Source: Plotosus lineatus
Taxonomy: Eukaryota; Chordata; Actinopteri; Siluriformes; Plotosidae
NCBI GenBank assembly: GCA_024760905.1
Contig: CM045731.1
Location: forward strand, 51,572,501 to 51,636,500
DNA: 64,000 nt
Direction of reading: 5' to 3'
The notes below the pieces were generated by a model, which made no database searches, was not told the DNA's origin, and saw only the letters and a program-made list of their open reading frames with translations. This document shows, one piece after another, positions 12,185-42,429 of the stretch (positions are counted from its first letter, which is position 1; each line of letters opens with the position of its first letter). The position numbers and the translations under genes are program-made.

Positions 12185-15100
12185 TTTTTCAATAAATATC
12201 ACAGTGTAGAATTAAAATTTTTATTTTACTCCATTAATATTGTATTATGAGTAAGACTGTCTATAGAATATGTTAAAGTATAATTTAGCACGTGTATTAT
12301 GATACATTGGGTTTTACTTCTGGGTACAGAACTCAAGGATTAGCTTGATTCGGAACCGAACCCCCGCGAATAACGGGGGCCTACTGTATTCAGTATGTTG
12401 ATTTCAAATACAAGATATTTATTTCATTCTACTGTGTTTACATCACATACATAATATACCATGATGTATGAAAAGAATTTTCCTCCCTCCCTGGTGAATC
12501 TTTTTTTTTTTTGATCATGTTATTGCCAACAAAGAATTTTTTAAGCCTGGCCTTAGTGCAACATGTACAAAAAATTGTGGATAAACAGAATTTCATAAGC
12601 ACACTGTGGAATCCCATTGCATATAGAATAAGGTAAAATTATATCACGGTTTACTCTACAGCCATTAACACTCACACCCCATGGTAATTTGGATCTACTG
12701 ATTAACCTAATGCACAAGTCTGTGGTCTGGCAGAAGAAACTGGAATACACAGGAGAAACCCCACGCAAGCACAGAAAGAACATGCAACTGCACAAGGGAA
12801 ACAATCTTTACAAGCTCAGGACCTTCTTGCTGTAAGGTGGGCGTGCTAACCACTACATCATGCAGCCCATACATTTCTTCTTCACTTATCCCTTAACGTC
12901 TGAAGATGTCATTGGGGTGCCTTCATGGCGAGACTTGGGCTGATTTGGCCTGGCAGAGCCCATCCCTCTCCAGGTCGTAGAAACACGCTGATGGCTTTGC
13001 AGCCTACTCTTTACGAAAGTCAGTAATGGTTCTTTTACATGCCTTTCACCAAAGACAGTGAGAGACATGGCCTGCCTTTGATAACCCAGTTAGCTGTACT
13101 GGGGAGGGGGGGGGGGCAGTGACAACCCTGTGGGGACTCGAACCCCCAACCTTAGGATCAGCGATCCTTCGCCCTAACCACTAGACCGCCACTGCCCCTC
13201 CCCCATACATTTACACACTGCTAAAAGGTCATCTGAACAAACAAACAAATAAATAAATAGCCACCTGCCTAGGATACGATTCGCTTCACTGCGGCCATCT
13301 TGTCCGAGCACTCCCGGGTCTGTCCGGTTGTAGCCGCTGAGTTGAGACAGTAGGAGCTCAGGGGAAGGTCCAGAGGAGGCCTTACGCATCTGTGCCTGCA
13401 GAGCCAAAGCATTCCTGTGTGCATGCTCAGCGCAAAAAGTAACTCTAAAAGAAATGGAAGAAATAATAACAAGTAGTAATACAGTAGGCCCTTGTTATTC
13501 GCGAGGCTTTGGTTTCAGCCCCTCCTGCGAATGAAGATAATCCGCAAGTTCTGTACCCGGAAGTAAAATCTCATGCATCATATTACATGCGCCAAAATAT
13601 GCTTCTTAAACACATTCTACAGACAGTCTTACTCATTAATACAGTATTAATGTAGTAAATTGTAGTAATGATTAAGAAAAACTTAATTTTGTACTGTGAT
13701 ATTTATTGGTAAACTATAAACATTATACAAAAGAACACCTTTAAATGTATTTTCCTTGAAACATACAGGACTGTAGTTTTCAAAAATTCCCACTAGAGGA
13801 AGGTATTGCATTACTATATTTGTGAGGCATGAGATGACTGAATTCAGGTATGAACTGCATTCAGACCAAGCAGCTCAGCCAAGGCCCTCAGCCGGAGCGG
13901 GTAGACAACAGAGTTTTAGAGTGAGAGTTAGAGAGCGTTACAACACAAAGAAGTGGTGATGTCATACGAGTTAATCTGCTGATGAGGTGAGCTTAAGCTG
14001 CTGATGAGGTGAGCTTAATCTGCTATGAGACCAGAGTCTTGAACTCCTATCCTGAGCTAATATGCTATGGTAGCTCAATGCTAGCCACACCCCAGCTAAC
14101 GATAAGCCCAGGCGGAGTTTTCAGAGTCATGTTGTTCCTTTTGATTTGTTGTTTTGCACTATGCTCATCTATGACTAGTCGACCCTACTACAGCAATGAG
14201 CAGCTTCAGCTTTGGGCAACTAAGCATGCAAAAACTCCTATCGTGAGCTAATATGCTATGGTAGCTCAATGCTAGCCACACCCCGGCTAACAACAAGCCC
14301 AGGCGGAGTTCTCAGAGTCTCCGGTGCTTGGTGAGCACTTCCGGTCATACTGCTTGAAAATGTTCAGTCCCCTCGAAACAAGATGCAGGCATGTGATTTG
14401 ACTAAGCCGAAAAAGACTGAAAATTGCCGGGGGTCTGGGGACGGAGCCATGGTGGGAGGCGAAGCCCCCCAAAGCTCCTGGATTTTCAGCATTTTGTCAT
14501 GCAAAAATAACATTACACAAAACAGCAGTAAAGAATATTTCCTATAATCAGGGATGAGAATGGCCCTATATGGAAAAGGAGGAAAAATTGGCAATCGGTC
14601 AAGGGGGCCGCAGGTGAAGTGCCCTTGCTAGGGGGTTCAGGGGGGCTAAGCCCCCCAAAAAGCTATGGGGTTATACTTACAAAAAGGAACTTAATTGATG
14701 TCTCCTGGAAGGAATATTTTTAAAGAGAACCTTATGCAAATTATTTAAAAATTTAATTTCACAGTTATAGGCCTACAGTGGGCCTAGTTTTAATTTCAAA
14801 TACAGTCGGCCCCCAATTTACGAAGACCCCTGTGTACGAAATCCCTGGATTACAAAAAACATTTTCTTGAGTTTCCGTCCCCGAGATCTGAAACAACCCC
14901 CGCTTAAGAAAAGAAATTCAAACGCACCAATCAAAATTTCACATGACGTGCAAGTTGCTCTCTCATTGGCTGTCTCTGGCCTCCCAGATTGAGACAGAAG
15001 GAAGCGTCACTCTTTAGTTTCGTTTTTTTAAGTTGTTTAATTCAGTAGATGTTTAATATATGTGGGCGCATTTGAGCTCATCTGAAATTCCGATCCCTCA

Positions 15101-16263
15101 AGGAATCAAATTAAAGTTGAGTTTGTCAAGCAGGGAATGCACTTTGAATTCATGTCTTGTGGGCATGGCCCGCAGCGTGCGCGTGAGAGAAAGCGAGAGA
15201 GAGAAAAGGAATAACGCTTTAGTTTTTTTAAGTTGTTTAATTCAGTAAATGTTTAATATGCGGGCGCATTTGAGCTTATCTGGAATTCCGATCCCTCAAA
15301 GAATCAAATTAAAGTTGAGTTTGTTAAGCAGGGAATGCCTACTGTACTCAAACCGAGAGTGCAAAACCGCGAATAGTCAAGGGCCTACTGTATAGAAATG
15401 TATTTGGGACTGAGAGACTGAAAGGTCGCTGGCTCTATTCCTGAACCAGCTGAAAAAAAATGTGTGGTAGTAGATAAAGTTGGCAGCACCTCCCCTTCTT
15501 CCACATACAAAGCTGAGGTTCCCTTGAGCAAGGCACCTAATTCCCAATGCGCTCGGGCACCACAATGTGGCTGTCCAATGCTTCGAGTATGCGATTTTAG
15601 TTGCAATTCAGCATCAAAGCAATTTGCATGTTGCCCATCACTTGCAGCGTGAATCCAGCTTTGCGTCGGACATACACAGGAGGTGACGAGCAACCATGCA
15701 GTTGATGAATAAACTGAGTGGCAAGAGGCACAATATCTCAAAGCTGGAGATAAACCAAGCTGAACTTTCATACAACACAATTGAAACAAACACCAATCAG
15801 AGCTTTAGGATACCATGATTGACAGACATTCCCTTCTCTGGGGAGGCAAATTGATGTGTCATTCTGTAGCAAATCGATTCCTGTACCGCTTGGCACTTCC
15901 TGTGCAAAGGTTGCTTTATCCTGTGTGTTCAGATGTTCATGTACATCTTCACCCATGTATACATCACCCTGAACAGTCTAACTCAGTTTGAGATGCTGGA
16001 ACAAATGCTTACCCATCCTTCTTCTCTGGTTTTGGTGCAGCATTCGGACATCTCTTGCCATTCTTACTGGACACATAACTGCACAGTCTGTATGGGGCGT
16101 TTTTGTCTTCCAGGATGTGCTTGGTGCAGAAGTCCCAGCCGTCTATGCGGGGTCGAGTGCACGCTCTCTGCGTGAACGCGCACGTCTGGGGCTCGAGAGC
16201 GCGTGCAGCTTGGGATGCTCGGCCTCTGCTGGACGGCAACACATGGATCCGAATCCGGTTCAT
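2297..16263 (-). CDS. kansl2: KAT8 regulatory NSL complex subunit 2 (KANSL2), N-terminal ~291 residues; gene continues off the left edge
   Basis: Subunit of the NSL complex that works with the MOF/KAT8 histone H4 acetyltransferase in the nucleus. Five minus-strand coding exons were read: 16013-16263, 13269-13444, 4183-4297, 3899-4062 and 2297-2463. All phases join cleanly (251+176+115+164+167 nt = 291 codons). The start is the ATG at 16263, just inside an acceptor (cccacag), giving [10 protein letters not shown] as in the human protein. Two Cys/His-rich blocks typical of the family lie in exon 1 and at the exon 1/2 junction (ending TFCAEH). Exon 3 is acidic ([20 protein letters not shown]), and exons 4-5 are a basic, probably helical stretch ([20 protein letters not shown], then [15 protein letters not shown]). 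The human protein is about 490 residues, so roughly the C-terminal 40% lies beyond position 1. Family assignment rests on near-identity to remembered human KANSL2. Confidence 0.93.
2470..3480. other. kansl2 intron 4, largely unique sequence
   Basis: About 1 kb with no repeat recognised. A 126-codon minus frame (2767-3147) has no recognisable domain. Human KANSL2 introns carry H/ACA snoRNAs, so this unique stretch deserves a snoRNA search. Confidence 0.4.
3520..3800 (-). mobile_element. S2 SINE-like repeat, broken, minus
   Basis: gaggaaacccacacacacgt, ggggagaacacgcaaactcc, then a second reversed tail (cactgaaccgcttaacccta) fused after it. In kansl2 intron 4. Confidence 0.6.
3899..4062 (-). 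CDS. kansl2: kansl2 coding exon 4 (residues 182-235)
   Basis: Acceptor gtgtag, donor gtaatt. Encodes [18 protein letters not shown] and on to [18 protein letters not shown], almost the same as human KANSL2. The exon is charged and leucine-spaced, consistent with a helix. Confidence 0.93.
4183..4297 (-). CDS. kansl2: kansl2 coding exon 3, acidic segment (residues 144-180)
   Basis: Acceptor gcatag, donor gtgagc. Encodes [20 protein letters not shown] followed by an Asp/Ser-rich run ending HEDPL. It starts with two bases that complete the Asp codon opened by the previous exon. Confidence 0.92.
4452..5032. mobile_element. hAT-like MITE, second copy
   Basis: aagtacttcaattattttct at the left and actatttgagaagcactg at the right mirror the copy at 34908-35222; internal ccatcccccagcgagcaact and ttactgcacttcatatcttt also match it. 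In kansl2 intron 2. Confidence 0.55.
5675..5905 (+). mobile_element. S1 SINE, head missing, RTE-type tail
   Basis: Begins actgggttatcaaaggtggg and runs to gggaaaaagccgaaaggaag. Inserted in P1 copy 1. Confidence 0.8.
6008..6768. repeat. Foldback core of P1 copy 1 (arms ~50-100 bp; total palindromic zone 5918-6870)
   Basis: ccttttacattgaagttgga at 6010 is mirrored by aagttcaatgtaaaagg at 6768. Further out, gtagcatgtttaacaaacga (5953) is mirrored by the complement of tcatttgttaaacatgctac (6810-6829). Inner parts (gactctactacagctat / atagctgtaatagggtcgac) also pair. A hairpin-capable structure of nearly 1 kb. Confidence 0.8.
7950..10167 (-). mobile_element. RTE-type LINE copy B (5'-truncated, decayed reverse transcriptase)
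   Basis: Flanked by an 8 bp target-site duplication GGATGTCT (7942-7949 and 10168-10175) and inserted into a pogo-like element, whose sequence resumes across the gap. RT pieces on the minus strand include [25 protein letters not shown] and MMFADDIV, but frameshifts and stops split the ORF. The endonuclease domain is missing. The 3' end is the motif ccgaaaggag shared with copies C and E. Confidence 0.88.
10405..10938 (+). mobile_element. Probable solo LTR with an internal tandem duplication
   Basis: Starts tgttatggtccgtg and ends attacgtcaca, with an AATAAA-like ataaatccactctgcctcct and the ctgggtcctgctg ending typical of fish Gypsy LTRs. A unit of about 165-175 bp (10452-10613 and 10614-10793; gctccggctgagg, cactcctctcatctac, cctctgcat-agaggatt) is repeated. 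No convincing flanking duplication and no internal retroviral-type genes. Confidence 0.45.
10976..11657 (-). mobile_element. Family P6, second copy (minus)
   Basis: Minus-strand frame 11044-11283 reads [20 protein letters not shown], parallel to the acidic segment at 36248-36327. The terminus gaatatggggtctg at 11657 corresponds to the P6 left end. The other end is lost. Confidence 0.6.
12129..12187 (+). repeat. (TA)n(CA)n microsatellite
   Basis: About 20 TA units followed by CA units; inside P1 copy 2. Confidence 0.95.
12660..12872 (-). mobile_element. S2 SINE-like repeat, minus
   Basis: ggaccttcttgctgtaaggt, gctaaccactacatcatgca, gtctgtggtctggcagaaga. In kansl2 intron 2. Confidence 0.65.
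12895..13203 (-). mobile_element. S1 SINE, head and body intact, tail decayed
   Basis: The tRNA-like head is clear in reverse (gggactcgaacccccaacct, ccctaaccactagaccgcca). The tail past tcgtagaaacacgctgatgg is degraded. In kansl2 intron 2, next to coding exon 2. Confidence 0.8.
13269..13444 (-). CDS. kansl2: kansl2 coding exon 2 (residues 85-142), ends at a GC donor
   Basis: Acceptor tttag precedes 13444; reads [20 protein letters not shown] ... RSEANRIL, matching the human order of residues. The phase of the next exon requires this exon to end at 13269, where the intron begins GC (gcaggt) rather than GT. Confidence 0.9.
13482..15390 (-). mobile_element. Family P1 copy 3, minus orientation, with a truncated P2 MITE inside
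   Basis: TA|cagtaggcccttgttattcg at 13482 and gaatagtcaagggcctactg|TA at 15390. Shares internal blocks with copy 1 (gtttt gcactatgctc; gctaatatgctatggtagct). A P2 element starting at 14805 interrupts it. In kansl2 intron 1. Confidence 0.78.
14805..15333 (+). mobile_element. Pogo-type MITE, family P2 copy 1 (right end lost, internal duplication)
   Basis: Begins cagtcggcccccaatttacg, like the complete copies at 24304 and 29382. The inner block (gtttaattcagtagatgttt ... gcagggaatgc) is present twice in tandem, about 210 bases apart (near 15030 and 15240). No matching right terminus before the host P1 sequence resumes. Confidence 0.7.
16013..16263 (-). CDS. kansl2: kansl2 coding exon 1 (residues 1-83 plus split codon 84)
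   Basis: Begins at ATG 16263, five bases after an acceptor ending ccacag, and ends with donor gtaagc at 16012. Encodes [10 protein letters not shown], then a Cys/His block (CAFTQRAC ... [13 protein letters not shown]) and [20 protein letters not shown]. The open frame extends 11 codons upstream, but that part lies in the intron. Confidence 0.93.
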
Positions 16264-16664
16264 TCCGGCTGTGGGGCTGGGGGGTTGATTTGTCATCGAT
16301 TACCATGTTTGCAACATAAAATATTAACATTTAAGAATATTACTATTATCAATACAATTAAGCAATGATAAATGTAAAATACTCATATACACTACATATA
16401 TTTATATTTCGCACACATTCGAAAATTGCTTTATTTTGAAGTTTTATTTTAATTATTATTTTTGAATGTCATCTGTCTCGCGCCCATTTCCGCACAGCGT
16501 CATGTACAGGTCGGCCATCTTGGAATGGCTAAAGAGATTAGCTAACACCACACAAAAGGGGCGATTTACGGTACAGTAGTCATACAATGAGTCTTCTCTT
16601 ATGATTGTATATAAATTAATCTTATCTTTTGAAGTTATTTCCCAAAATAACATTAATAACTCAC

Positions 16665-16740
16665 CAATATTTAACACAACCGTCAGACTCCTCAGCTCCG
16701 ACGCTTACAACAGCACAACCTACGTATGGACTGAATGTCC
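16665..16740 (-). other. kansl2: Probable non-coding first exon of kansl2 (3' boundary defined, 5' end approximate)
   Basis: On the minus strand, ATATTG is followed by gtgagt at 16664-16659, a strong donor. Its only nearby downstream partner is the acceptor just before the kansl2 ATG at 16263. The TSS is not defined; 16740 is a guess. Inference from splice signals only. Confidence 0.45.
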
Positions 16741-16850
16741 GTTTGCTATGCCTCTTTAAGCCCTGCCCACTCTTCTCAGAAACCCGCCTACGCTTCGCTA
16801 GGATTGGAGCACCATCTTTTTCCTAGGCATTTCATTGGACGAAAGCACAC
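16700..16850 (-). promoter_or_regulatory. Probable kansl2 promoter with two CCAAT boxes
   Basis: Upstream of the putative first exon the plus strand reads aggattggagc and tcattggacg, i.e. two CCAAT boxes in minus-strand orientation, with GC-rich cccgcc and ctgcccac between or near them. There is no obvious TATA box at a fitting distance. A SINE begins at about 16848, marking the outer limit of unique sequence. Confidence 0.4.
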
Positions 16851-17055
16851 TGTTTATGGTGTGAGGCACGTAAAAGAACCATTGCTGACTTTCGACAAGA
16901 GTCGGCTGCCAAGCCGTCAGCGTGTTTCCGCCCAACGATGGCCTGACCAGCTGTCCAGGGTGTACTCTGCCCTCGTCCGGAGTCGGCTAGTATGGGCGCC
17001 AGCCTCTCCGCGACCCTAATTAGCATTAAGCGGCTCCAGAAAATGAATTGAACTG
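16848..17055 (+). mobile_element. S1 SINE, head missing, S2-type tail
   Basis: cactgtttatggtgtgaggc ... gatggcctgaccagctgtcc ... ctaattagcattaagcggct. Lies just upstream of the kansl2 promoter. Confidence 0.82.
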
Positions 17056-17152
17056 AATTTCTCCAAGACAAAAGTTTATTTAGCCTTTAAAGGAACAATG
17101 CTACTCTTAATCATTTATAGTGATAGATGTCTGAGGCTGGTCTTAGCATAGG

Positions 17153-18958
17153 ATGGTGGTGTGCAGGATGACTCTGATGGTGAGAAAGGTGAAAAAGGCA
17201 AAGGCAGAGCAGAAGACAAGGTGGTGGAAGCTGAAAAAGGAAGAGTGTCGTGTTGTCTTCAAGGAGGAGTTGAAACAGGCTTTGGGTGGCCAGGAAGTGC
17301 TTCCAAATGACTGGACAACCACAGCAAATGTGATCAGGGACACAGGTAGGAGAGTACTTGGTGTGTCCTCTGGAAGGAAAGTAGATAAGGAGACTTGGTG
17401 GTGGAATGAGGAAGTACAGGAGTGTGTACAAAGGAAGAGGTTAGCCAAGAAGAAGTGGGACATTGAGAGGACCGAAGAGAGTAAACAGGAGTACAGGGAG
17501 ACACAGCGTAAGGCGAAAGTAGCAGTGGCTAAGGCCAAACAGAGGGCATATGATGACTTGTATGATAGGTTGGATAGTAAAGAGGGAGAAAATGATCTAT
17601 ACAGGTTGGCACAGCAGAGAAATAGAGATGGAAAGGACGTGCAGCAAGTTAGATTGATAAAGGACAGAGAGGGAACTCTATTGACTGATGACAGAAGTGT
17701 GCTGGGAAGATGGAAAGAGTACTTTGAAGAGCTGATGAATGAGGAAAATGAGAGAGAAAAAAAAGAAGAGGTAACCATTGAGGGGCAGGATGTAGCAAAG
17801 ATCAGTAAGGGTGAAGTGAGAAGGGCATTGAAGAGGATGAAGAATGGAAAGGCAGTTGGTCCTGATGATATACCTGTGGAGGTATGGAAGTGTCTAGGAG
17901 AGGTAGCAGTAGATTTTCTGACAAGAACATTCAACACGGTACTAGAGAGTGAGCAGATGCCGGAGGAGTGGAGGAGAAGTGTGCTGGTGCCCATTTTTAA
18001 GAACAAGGGAGACGTGCAGAGTTGCAGCAACTACAGAGGGATAAAGTTGATGAGCCATACGATGAAGTTATGGGAAAGAATAGTGGAAGCTAGACTAAGG
18101 GCAGAGGTCAGCATTTGTGAACAACAGTTTGGTTTCATGCCAAGAAAGAGCACCACAGATGCAATGTTTGCCTTGAGGATGTTAATAGAGAAGTACAGAG
18201 AAGGTCAGAGGGAGCTACATTGTGCCTTTGTGGATCTGGAAAAAGCATATGACAGGGTGCCAAGAGAAGAACTGTGGTATTGCATGAGGAAGTCTGGAGT
18301 GGCAGAGAAGTATGTTAGAGTGGTGCAGGACATGTATGAGAGATGTAAGACAGTGGTGAGGTGTGCTGTCGGTGTGACCGACGAATTCAAGGTGGAGGTG
18401 GGACTGCATCAAGGGTCAGCTCTGAGCCCCTTCTTGTTTGCTATGGTGATGGACAGGCTGACAGACGAGGTGAGACAAGAATCTCCATGGACTATGATGT
18501 TTGCAGATGACATCGTGATCTGTAGTGAGAGCAGAGAACAAGTGCAGGAAAATCTCGAGAGGTGGAGGTATGCCCTGGAAAGGAGAGGAATGAAGGTTAG
18601 CCTCAGAAAATCAGAATACATGTGTGTGAATGAGAAGGACCCAGGAGGAACGGTGATGTTACAGGGAGCAGAGATAACGAAGGTGGAGGATTTTAAGTAC
18701 TTAGGCTCAACAATCCAGAGCAATGGAGAGTGTGGAAAAGAGGTGAAGAAGCGTGTGCAGGCAGGCTGGAATGGTTGGAGAAAAGTATCCGGTGTGATGT
18801 GCGATAGGAGAGTGTCAGCAAGAATGAAGGGAAAAGTGTACAAGATGGTGGTGAGGCCAGCGATGTTGTATGGCTTAGAAACAGTGGCGCTGAGGAAAAG
18901 GCAGGAGGCAGAGCTGGAGGTAGCGGAGATGAAAATGTTGAGGTTCTCCTGGGAGTAA
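17153..18958 (+). CDS. RTE LINE reverse transcriptase ORF (601 codons, C-terminus frameshifted)
   Basis: RT of a non-LTR retrotransposon; copies RNA at nicked chromosomal targets. Seen motifs in order: [76 protein letters not shown] (motif A), [19 protein letters not shown] (motif B), [17 protein letters not shown] (motif C, FADD), [16 protein letters not shown]. Compared with copies B and D, one base is missing near 18950, so the frame ends at 18958 and the C-terminal part ([20 protein letters not shown] onward) continues in another frame to 19254. Upstream it starts inside the element, since the endonuclease has been lost by 5' truncation. Probably non-functional. Confidence 0.88.
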   Translation: MVVCRMTLMVRKVKKAKAEQKTRWWKLKKEECRVVFKEELKQALGGQEVLPNDWTTTANVIRDTGRRVLGVSSGRKVDKETWWWNEEVQECVQRKRLAKKKWDIERTEESKQEYRETQRKAKVAVAKAKQRAYDDLYDRLDSKEGENDLYRLAQQRNRDGKDVQQVRLIKDREGTLLTDDRSVLGRWKEYFEELMNEENEREKKEEVTIEGQDVAKISKGEVRRALKRMKNGKAVGPDDIPVEVWKCLGEVAVDFLTRTFNTVLESEQMPEEWRRSVLVPIFKNKGDVQSCSNYRGIKLMSHTMKLWERIVEARLRAEVSICEQQFGFMPRKSTTDAMFALRMLIEKYREGQRELHCAFVDLEKAYDRVPREELWYCMRKSGVAEKYVRVVQDMYERCKTVVRCAVGVTDEFKVEVGLHQGSALSPFLFAMVMDRLTDEVRQESPWTMMFADDIVICSESREQVQENLERWRYALERRGMKVSLRKSEYMCVNEKDPGGTVMLQGAEITKVEDFKYLGSTIQSNGECGKEVKKRVQAGWNGWRKVSGVMCDRRVSARMKGKVYKMVVRPAMLYGLETVALRKRQEAELEVAEMKMLRFSWE

Positions 18959-18963
18959 CGAGG

Positions 18964-19254
18964 ATGGATAGGATCAGAAATGAGTATATCAGAGGGACAG
19001 CCCACGTAAGATGTTTTGGAGACAAAGTCAGAGAGGCTAGATTGAGATGGTTTGGACATGTACAGAGGAGGGATAGTGAGTATATTGGCAGTAGGATGCT
19101 GAGGTTGGAACTACCAGGCAGAAGGCCTCGAGGAAGACCGAAGAAGAGATTTATGGATGTGGTGAAGGAAGACATGAAGGTTGTTGGAGTCAGAAAAGAA
19201 GATGCGGAGGACAGGGTGAGGTGGAGGCGGATGATTTGCTGTGGCGACCCCTGA
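18964..19254 (+). pseudogene. RTE LINE C-terminal domain, out of frame with the main ORF
   Basis: Reads [53 protein letters not shown], the typical C-terminal end of this RT family. It lies in a different frame from the 601-codon ORF because of a single-base deletion upstream. Confidence 0.85.
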
Positions 19255-19399
19255 AGGGAGCAGCCGAAAGTAAAAGAAGAAGAAGAAGAAGAAGTCTGAG
19301 GCTGGTCTTCTGTCAGGAGCTGCGGTTTTAGGCAGTGAGTAAATCTTTGATAGTATTATGGCCGATGGGTGCGCACAAACAACAATGAAGAAACAGACT

Positions 19400-19486
19400 C
19401 AAAAATATTATATTAAAAAGAAATAATTTAATTTAAAATTGTTAATTTAATATGGTTTCCTCAAAAAGTTCATGTTCTTGAAAAAA
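19400..19486 (-). terminator. mlh3: Possible mlh3 3' UTR and polyadenylation site
   Basis: On the minus strand the variant hexamer ATTAAA occurs at 19432-19427, about 55 bases after the stop, followed within 40-60 bases by a GT-rich run (ttgttgtttgtgcg). No AATAAA lies close by. Weak evidence; a longer UTR is possible. Confidence 0.35.
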
Positions 19487-40515
<21,029 letters not shown>

Positions 40516-41219
40516 TCTGGAACACATTAAAAATATTATCAGAAAACTATTTCAGATAATACTATTTTTATCAAGGATGTAAGCATTGTGAAGCGACAAC
40601 ATAAAGCAAAGTGAAGCGATGACATGAAGCTATACTGTAACATTCTTTTAAGCTGTGTCCTCCAAAATAAGATGGGTTTTCGTATGGAGTTTGGTTCCTC
40701 CCAAAGTTTCTGCCACATATCATCTGGAGGGAGTTTTCCCTTGTCAAAGTCATCATTTGCTTGCTCATTAGGGATATACATGGTTTTGAGAAAAAATATT
40801 TAAAGTGATTCTAGATCACTTCTTCACCTCTTCCACACTCTCCATTGCTCTGGATTGTCGAGCCTAAGTACTTAAAATCCTCCACCTTCCTTATCTCTAC
40901 TCCCTGTAACCTCACCGTTCCTCTTGTGTCCTTGTCATTCATGCACATGTATTCTGTCTTACTGAGGCTAACCTTCATTCCCCTCCTTTCCAGGGCATAC
41001 CGCCACCTCTCTAGATTTTCCTACACTTGTTCTTTGCTCTCACTACAGATCACAATGTCATCTGCAAACATCATAGTCCATGGGGAATCTTGTCTAACCT
41101 TGTCTGTCAGCCTGTCCATCACCATAGCAAACAAGAAAGGGCTGAGAGCTGACCCTTGATGCAGTCCCACCTCCACCTTGAACTCTTCTGTCACACCGAC
41201 AGCACACCTCACCACTGTC

Positions 41220-42023
41220 TTACATCTCTTGCACCACTCTAACATACATCTCTGCTACTCCAGACTTCCTCATGCAATACCACAGTTCCTCTCTTGGCAC
41301 CCTGTCATATGCTTTCTCCAAATCCACAAAAGCACAATGCAGCTCCGTCTGACCTTCTCTGTACTTCTCCATTAACATCCTCAAGGCAAACACTGCATCT
41401 GTGGTGCTCTTTCTTGGCATGAAACCAAACTGTTGTTCACAAATACTGACCTCTGCCCTTAGTCTAGCTTCCACTATTCTTTCCCATAACTTCATCGTAT
41501 GGCTCATGAACTTTATCCCTCTGTAGTTGTCACAACTCTGCACGTCTCCCTTGTTCTTAAAAATTGGCACAAGCACACTTCTTCTCCATTCCTCTGGCAT
41601 CCTCTCACTCTCTAAGACCTTGTTGAATGTTCTTGTCAGAAAATCTACTGCTATCTCTCCTAGACACTTCCACACCTCCACCGGTATGTCATCAGGACCA
41701 ACTGCCTTTCCATTCTTCATCCTCTTCAATGCCCTCCTCACTTCACCCTTACTAATCTTTGCTACTTCCTGGTCCTCAACAGTCACCTCTTCATTTTCTC
41801 CCTCCTTACTTTCCAACCGAGCATACAAGTCATCAAACGCGCTCTGTTTGGCCTTAGCCACTGCTACTTTCACCTTACGCTGTGTCTCCCTGTACTCCTG
41901 TTTACTCTCTTCGGTTCTCTCAATGTTCAACTTCTTCTGAGCTAACCTCTTCCTTTGTACACACTCCTGCACCTCGTCATTCCACCACCAAGTCTCCTTA
42001 TCTACTTTCCTTCCAGATGACAC
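41220..42023 (-). pseudogene. Reverse transcriptase fragment of RTE LINE copy D
   Basis: Open frame from GRKVDKETWWWNDEVQE to [18 protein letters not shown]. An internal deletion removes the [16 protein letters not shown] part seen in copy C. The RT catalytic core continues in another frame at 41021-41245 ([31 protein letters not shown]). Disabled. Confidence 0.85.
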
Positions 42024-42429
42024 AAAGTATTCTCCTACCTGTCTCCCTGATCACATTAGCTGTAGTTGTCCAGTCATCTGGAAGCACTTCCTGACCACCC
42101 AAAGCCTGTTTCAACTCCTCCTTGAAGACAACCTGACAATCTTCCTTTTTCAGCTTCCACCACTTTGTCTTCTGCTCTGCCTTTGCCTTCATCACCTTCC
42201 TCACCATCAGCATCATCCTGCACACCACCACCCTATGCAGTTTGGCAACCCTCTCACCCGCTACTACTTTGCTGTCACTGACTTCCTTCAAATTACATCG
42301 CCTGCACAAGATGAAGTCTACTTGTGTGCTCCTGCCTCCACTTTTATAAGTCACCCTATGCTCCTCTCTCTTCTAGAAGAAAGCATTCACCACAGCCATT
42401 TCCATCCTTTTTGAAAAATTTACCAACAT

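Larger units (their letters stand above)
7687..12386 (+). mobile_element. Family P1 copy 2, split by an RTE LINE and a probable LTR
   Basis: Starts TA|cagtaggcccttgactattc (7687) and ends gggggcctactg|TA (12386). Without the nested RTE copy B (7950-10167) and the LTR-like block (about 10405-10938) its sequence lines up with copy 1 (for example cttctgaagaaataagactt and gtagcatgtttatcc). A family P6 fragment (10976-11657) and a TA/CA microsatellite also lie within. Confidence 0.75.
17145..19293 (+). mobile_element. RTE-type LINE copy C (5'-truncated, best preserved)
   Basis: Bounded by a 16 bp target-site duplication gtctgaggctggtctt (17129-17144 and 19294-19309). It carries a 601-codon ORF covering the linker and entire reverse transcriptase, and ends in a GAA-type (gaagaagaa) tail. 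No endonuclease domain. It lies about 90 bases downstream of the predicted mlh3 3' end and on the opposite strand to both neighbours. Confidence 0.93.

Noticed and set aside
13262..13268. GT donor (gcag|gtggct) for kansl2 exon 2
   Set aside because: Joining it to the exon at 4297 shifts the frame and creates a stop; the GC donor keeps the conserved DEDSWS.
17143..18030. 295-codon minus-strand frame
   Set aside because: Antisense of the RTE reverse transcriptase ORF; Ser/Leu-rich shadow composition. The same holds for frames at 9302-9949, 7918-8505, 18409-19059 and 41527-41940.
40516..40527. Upstream start giving MCSR before mlh3 MIRSL
   Set aside because: The acceptor gttccag ends one base before the MIRSL ATG, so the upstream codons are intronic.
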